Shown: in pieces, positions 52,747-55,473 of the stretch
Numbering within the stretch: position 1 is the stretch's first letter
How the letters are laid out: every line of letters starts with the position of its first letter
NCBI GenBank assembly: GCA_041691815.1
Contig: JBEPTZ010000013.1
Coordinates: 1-55,473 of the forward strand
Source: 70-18 sp041691815
Lineage (GTDB): Bacteria; Pseudomonadota; Alphaproteobacteria; Acetobacterales; Acetobacteraceae
DNA: 55,473 nucleotides
Direction of reading: 5' to 3'
Notes under the pieces: generated by a model
Told to the model about the DNA's origin: nothing
What the model saw: only the letters and a program-made list of their open reading frames with translations
Databases searched by the model: none
Position numbers and translations under genes: made by a program

Positions 52747-53189
52747 CAGACTGTCTCCCCGCGCACCCGAAGCAGGCTCCGCACCACGCGCTCGGCCCAT
52801 TCGCTGCCTTGGCCGCCATCGAAGCTTGTGGACCCGTCCGGGTTCTGCGCGACATCCATGGCCACCTTCGCTTCAGCGTGGACGCCCTCGATCGTCTGCG
52901 CAGCGAATGTCTCCGTGTGGCGTTCGAGCGCGGCGATCCGTTCGTATGCTTCGTCACAAAACAGGTCTTCTTCGGCGCCGCTCAATCCGGCCGGCATGCC
53001 AAGGTCACCCGCGTTGTATGCTCGCAACGCCCGCATGTAGGCCTCGCAAGCCGCGATCAGCTCCGCGTCCGGGCCAGCCGGCACCGGCGCCGCGACCGCC
53101 TTGGCCGCCATCGCCAGCGCCGTCAGGGACGCACCGCCAGCCATCATCATCCGCCGGGTTGTGCTATGGTCGTCGATAGCTTTGGGCAT
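52746..53189 (-). CDS. hypothetical protein with N-terminal export signal
   Basis: 147 residues from ATG 53189 (AGGAG 8 nt upstream). STTRRMMMAGGASLTALAMA is a twin-arginine-like or Sec signal ending near KAVAAPV; the rest is helical (DAELIAACEAYMRALRAYN, AYERIAALERHTETFAAQTI). First gene of the minus-strand operon, divergent from the HTH gene at 53319. No family recognised. Confidence 0.65.
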   Translation of the reverse strand: MPKAIDDHSTTRRMMMAGGASLTALAMAAKAVAAPVPAGPDAELIAACEAYMRALRAYNAGDLGMPAGLSGAEEDLFCDEAYERIAALERHTETFAAQTIEGVHAEAKVAMDVAQNPDGSTSFDGGQGSEWAERVVRSLLRVRGETV

Positions 53190-53263
53190 GGGTCTGCTCC
53201 TGCTCGGGGTTAGGCCGGGCGGTGGTGTTCGCGCACCCCGCCCGGTCGCAATTGCTTGCGTTG

Positions 53264-53316
53264 AAATCACAACACGGTTACCTTTGCAGCGCAAGCAAAA
53301 TCACAACCGGGTTACC
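53264..53316. promoter_or_regulatory. direct-repeat operator upstream of the HTH gene
   Basis: AAATCACAACACGGTTACC (53264-53282) and AAATCACAACCGGGTTACC (53298-53316) match at 17 of 19 positions, 34 bp apart. Each contains a small AAC...GTT dyad. The second copy ends 2 nt before the HTH start codon. Likely autoregulatory sites also covering the divergent promoter. Confidence 0.65.
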
Positions 53317-53318
53317 AA

Positions 53319-53555
53319 ATGCTCGCCATTCAATGCAAACTCGGCCGCGTCGCTATCGGCTGGGGCGTCCGTGAGCTAGCGAGCGCTGCGGGAGTATCGA
53401 CGCAGACAGTCGCGCGGCTTGAGCGCGGAGACGCATTGAAAGAAAGCACCCTAGCGGCCATCCGCACCGCCCTAGAAGCCGCTGGCGTCGAGTTCATCGC
53501 GGAGAACGGCGGCGGGGCCGGGGTGCGGCTGAAGACTCCAGGTCGATCGAGTTGA
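53319..53555 (+). CDS. small XRE-type HTH regulator
   Basis: 78 residues, almost all HTH: LGRVAIGWGVRELASAAGVS, TQTVARLERGDALKESTL, then AAIRTALEAAGVEFIAENGG. Typical of short regulators in alphaproteobacterial prophages and islands. Its stop overlaps a TTG start (TTGA) of a 45-residue membrane peptide. Operator-like direct repeats precede it. Confidence 0.85.
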   Translation: MLAIQCKLGRVAIGWGVRELASAAGVSTQTVARLERGDALKESTLAAIRTALEAAGVEFIAENGGGAGVRLKTPGRSS

Positions 53556-53689
53556 AGCAACCCTATCGCTTCGGAGGGCGCGGGCGGCGGCCGCGCAGAC
53601 GAAAGCCGAGTCCGTCCGGGTGGATGTGGGCCGCCGTCGCCGTCGCCATCGGGTGCGTCTTCGTGCTCACCCGAGTCCTGCATCCATAG
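53552..53689 (+). CDS. tiny membrane peptide coupled to the HTH gene
   Basis: 45 residues from TTG 53552, overlapping the HTH stop. Very basic first half (YRFGGRGRRPRRRKPSPSGW) followed by one membrane helix (MWAAVAVAIGCVFVLTRVL). The charge layout predicts N-in orientation. Size, coupling to a regulator and topology recall type-I-like toxins or small holin-like peptides, but nothing specific identifies it. An internal ATG would give a peptide starting at the helix. Confidence 0.5.
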   Translation: MKQPYRFGGRGRRPRRRKPSPSGWMWAAVAVAIGCVFVLTRVLHP

Positions 53690-53871
53690 GCGCGGCTGGG
53701 ATCAGGACGCCAACCAATCCGCAGGCGATCGGCGGATGGGCGAGGCGCCGAAAGATGTGGAAATTTGACACCGCCGGATGCCGACGCGTTGAGTTCAACC
53801 CCGCTGTTTGTGATGGCTGATCGCGGAGGCGCCATGTTGACGCGGACGCGCCATCACGCCACCTTTGCACT

Positions 53872-54168
53872 ATGCCTGTGTTCGCCATAATTGCCCCTGC
53901 TGCCGATGCCCGTCTTGATGCGGCGGTGCGCGCCCATTTCCCTGGGAATTATTTCGTTATCACTAGCGGCCAATATCTCGTGGTTGACGACAAGGCGACC
54001 ACCTCCGAAATCACTGAGCGGCTTGAGGTGCCGGGCGGGAAGGTTGGCAGAGCATTGGTCATTCCAGTGCAGAACTACTCGGGCTGGCACGCCAAAGACC
54101 TTTGGGAATGGTTGGCCGCAAGGAGCGGCGGCGCCGCGCCTTCCGAGCCAGCGGTGAAAAATGGCTAA
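53872..54168 (+). CDS. small ferredoxin-fold-like hypothetical protein (SinR/Cas2-like pattern)
   Basis: 98 residues. Predicted beta-alpha-beta-beta-alpha-beta order: VFAIIAP, DARLDAAVRAHF, YFVITSGQYLVVDD, TTSEITERL, ALVIPVQNYSGWHAKDLWEW. The layout and the final WHAKDLWEWL motif recall the small SinR-like/Cas2-like proteins of accessory islands; no nuclease residues can be defended. No Shine-Dalgarno precedes ATG 53872. Overlaps the following gene by 8 bp, forming a two-gene unit. The preceding 182 bp hold no gene I can support. Confidence 0.6.
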   Translation: MPVFAIIAPAADARLDAAVRAHFPGNYFVITSGQYLVVDDKATTSEITERLEVPGGKVGRALVIPVQNYSGWHAKDLWEWLAARSGGAAPSEPAVKNG

Positions 54169-54478
54169 CTCATACTCATCAAATGGGGAATCCGGCCCAC
54201 CGCCAGAACGACCCGTTGGCGAGCCTATCCGTGATCTCTACCCGACGATGGACGCGCGATTTGTATTGGTTGAAATAGGGAAGCTGAGCACGAAGGTCGA
54301 TAGATTAATCGACGACGTCAGAAATTCGGCTAACCGCCTCGATGATGTCAGGCATCAAATCACATTCGTCAAAGGGGCGATGTGGGTGATGGGAGGCTTG
54401 CTGGCACTCGTTCTGCTCCTCGGAGGATGGTACTTGTCCGGACGCCTATCGATCACGATAAAGCCTCCCGGCTCATAG
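54161..54478 (+). CDS. coiled-coil protein with C-terminal membrane helix
   Basis: 105 residues. Polar N-terminus (MANSYSSNGESGPPPERP), a helical heptad region (MDARFVLVEIGKLSTKVDRL, IDDVRNSANRLDDVRHQITF) and one membrane helix (VMGGLLALVLLLGGWYL), leaving a short periplasmic tail. Tail-anchored layout with a cytoplasmic coiled coil suggests oligomerisation at the membrane. Starts within the 3' end of the upstream gene, so the two products are probably made together. Function unknown. The 237 bp after it hold no feature I can support. Confidence 0.65.
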   Translation: MANSYSSNGESGPPPERPVGEPIRDLYPTMDARFVLVEIGKLSTKVDRLIDDVRNSANRLDDVRHQITFVKGAMWVMGGLLALVLLLGGWYLSGRLSITIKPPGS

Positions 54479-54715
54479 TGCTGTCGTGCCCGTCGTCAAG
54501 AAGCCTTTGACCAATCACCCCGTTCATCCGTCATCCCGGCCAGAACCGGCATCCCGAGTCTGCTGGACGCGGTCCGGCCGCTTGCATCCCAGGCGCGCAT
54601 CAGTCAGGCAGCCGAGGCGATAGGGCCGGCCCACACTTGATCACACCAGCTGCGGCAGCGGACGCGCGAGGTCAGGATCGTCGTTGCGCACATTGCCCAC
54701 CCGCTTATCGACCTG

Positions 54716-55315
54716 TCAGGCGGTGATCAGCGCCGGGTCGGACGGCGCCAGCATGGCGAGCAGCTGCGGCTCCTCCGCCGGCGTCTCGCCCAGCCAGGCC
54801 GGCCACTGCGCCTCGGTGAGCAGCACCGGCATGCGGTGATGGAAGGCCGCCATGGTGGCGTTGGCGTCGGTGGTGATCATGGTGACGGTCTGCAGCGTCT
54901 CGCCGGCCGGCGATGTCCAGGGCTGCCACAGCCCGCCCATCGTCATCAGGCCGCCATCCGCCATGCCGATTGCATACGGCTGGCGGTCAGACTCCCGCCA
55001 CTCGTAGAAACCATCCGCCACGATCAGGCAGCGCCGGCCCGCACGCCAAGCGGCCCGAAACGTAGGCTTGGACGCCACGCCATCGGCGCGCGCGTTGAAG
55101 GTGGAGCCGACCTTGGTATCCTTCGCCCAATGCGGGATCAGCCCCCACCGCATTGCCTCCGCGTGCCGTTTGCCGCCTTGCGCCAGGACTGCCACAACAT
55201 CGCGGGTCGGCGGGATATTCCAGGACGGGCGCAGGTTTAGCGCCGGCGCGTCCGGGTCCAGACGCAGCCTGATCTTGATTTTCGAAACAGCGGGGCCCCC
55301 GACACAGCGCCACAA
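54716..55315 (-). pseudogene. SOS response-associated peptidase (SRAP/YedK/HMCES-like), damaged 5' end
   Basis: About 190 residues of clear SRAP sequence: LRPSWNIPPTRDVVAVL, AMRWGLIPHWAKDT, FNARADGVASKPTFRAAW, RCLIVADGFYEWRES (catalytic Glu) and FHHRMPVLLTEAQW (His). The family must start Met-Cys so that Cys2 can cap abasic sites, but here the frame has only a TTG (55315) and no MCGR start. A CTG-TGT pair lies one frame away just before a C/G run, suggesting a lost ATG and a 1-bp slip. It could still be read from an unseen start, so decay is probable, not proven. Upstream DNA to the window edge is not assignable. Confidence 0.6.
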
Positions 55316-55473
55316 ACGCTTTTGCGGACTCGCTAGCTCGAGCGGGGTCCACGCCGGTTTCTTCGGCCACGTTCGCCACGCGCGCGGCCTGATCAGCTGG
55401 GGCGGCGGCGGCCAGGATCCTGCCCAACAGGCGCGGCGTGCCGATGAACCCCCCTCGTCAATCAGCGTATCGG

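Noticed and set aside
53830..53871. TTGACG as a -35 box for the Cas2/SinR-like gene
   Set aside because: No acceptable -10 at 16-18 bp; the promoter of that pair could not be placed.
52074..54715. Second copy of the tRNA-Arg 3' end as an attR site
   Set aside because: No repeat of the T-arm/acceptor sequence is visible to the right within the window; the island boundary therefore cannot be claimed.

Overview
The window is high-GC chromosomal DNA with short intergenic gaps and many ATGA, GTGA and TGATG stop/start overlaps. The core gene order ffh-rpsP-rimM-trmD-rplS followed by leuC-leuD-leuB, together with secDF, motAB, cbpA/cbpM and several peptide-type ABC importers, points to an alphaproteobacterium, most likely Rhodospirillales/Acetobacteraceae. 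The family assignment is inference from gene content and order; no search was run. Layout, left to right: an orphan solute-binding protein and two MaoC-type hydratases (0.2-2.1 kb); an alpha/beta hydrolase, a Gfo/Idh/MocA oxidoreductase, secD-secF and an EAL phosphodiesterase (2.2-8.3 kb); a 304-bp mosaic of repeats (8.28-8.58 kb) holding a 147-bp MITE-like insertion; an OmpA-domain protein; a hyuA-hyuB-dppB-dppCD(fused)-dppF operon (9.25-16.65 kb); a copper pair copZ/cueR with a clear CueR-type promoter; an L-fucose-type oxidative cluster (lactonase, dehydrogenase, mutarotase, divergent aldolase and LysE exporter; 17.4-21.3 kb); a second dpp-type ABC operon (21.4-25.3 kb); an AI-2E family permease; hydroxypyruvate isomerase, tartronate semialdehyde reductase and an XRE regulator (26.6-29.5 kb); alaX-sseA-metC (29.6-32.4 kb); cbpM/cbpA; a D-2-hydroxyacid dehydrogenase followed by two uncharacterised genes; a LuxR-type regulator; twin SAM methyltransferases. 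From 38.7 to 41.9 kb lies an accessory stretch with a decayed isochorismatase, an HxlR regulator and a covalent-flavin oxidoreductase. It is followed by motA-motB, a dihaem cytochrome c and the ribosomal/SRP/leucine block (45.2-52.0 kb). A tRNA-Arg(ACG) gene at 52.07 kb marks a change of character: the last 3.4 kb is a set of small, translationally coupled, mostly unknown genes (a proline-rich peptide, a secreted protein, an HTH regulator with a tiny membrane peptide, a Cas2/SinR-like small protein paired with a coiled-coil membrane protein) ending in a damaged SRAP gene. It looks like an integrated or decaying accessory island. Functional themes are carboxylate, hydantoin and sugar-acid catabolism with peptide-type importers that have no binding protein in view, copper sensing, sulfur amino-acid metabolism, and housekeeping translation and secretion. 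The most notable non-gene structure is a dispersed intergenic hairpin element (copies near 62, 27384, 48627 and 50843) that sits just upstream of garR, leuC and leuB. The other is the MITE-like element at 8378-8524, whose empty target site can be rebuilt from an interrupted palindrome.
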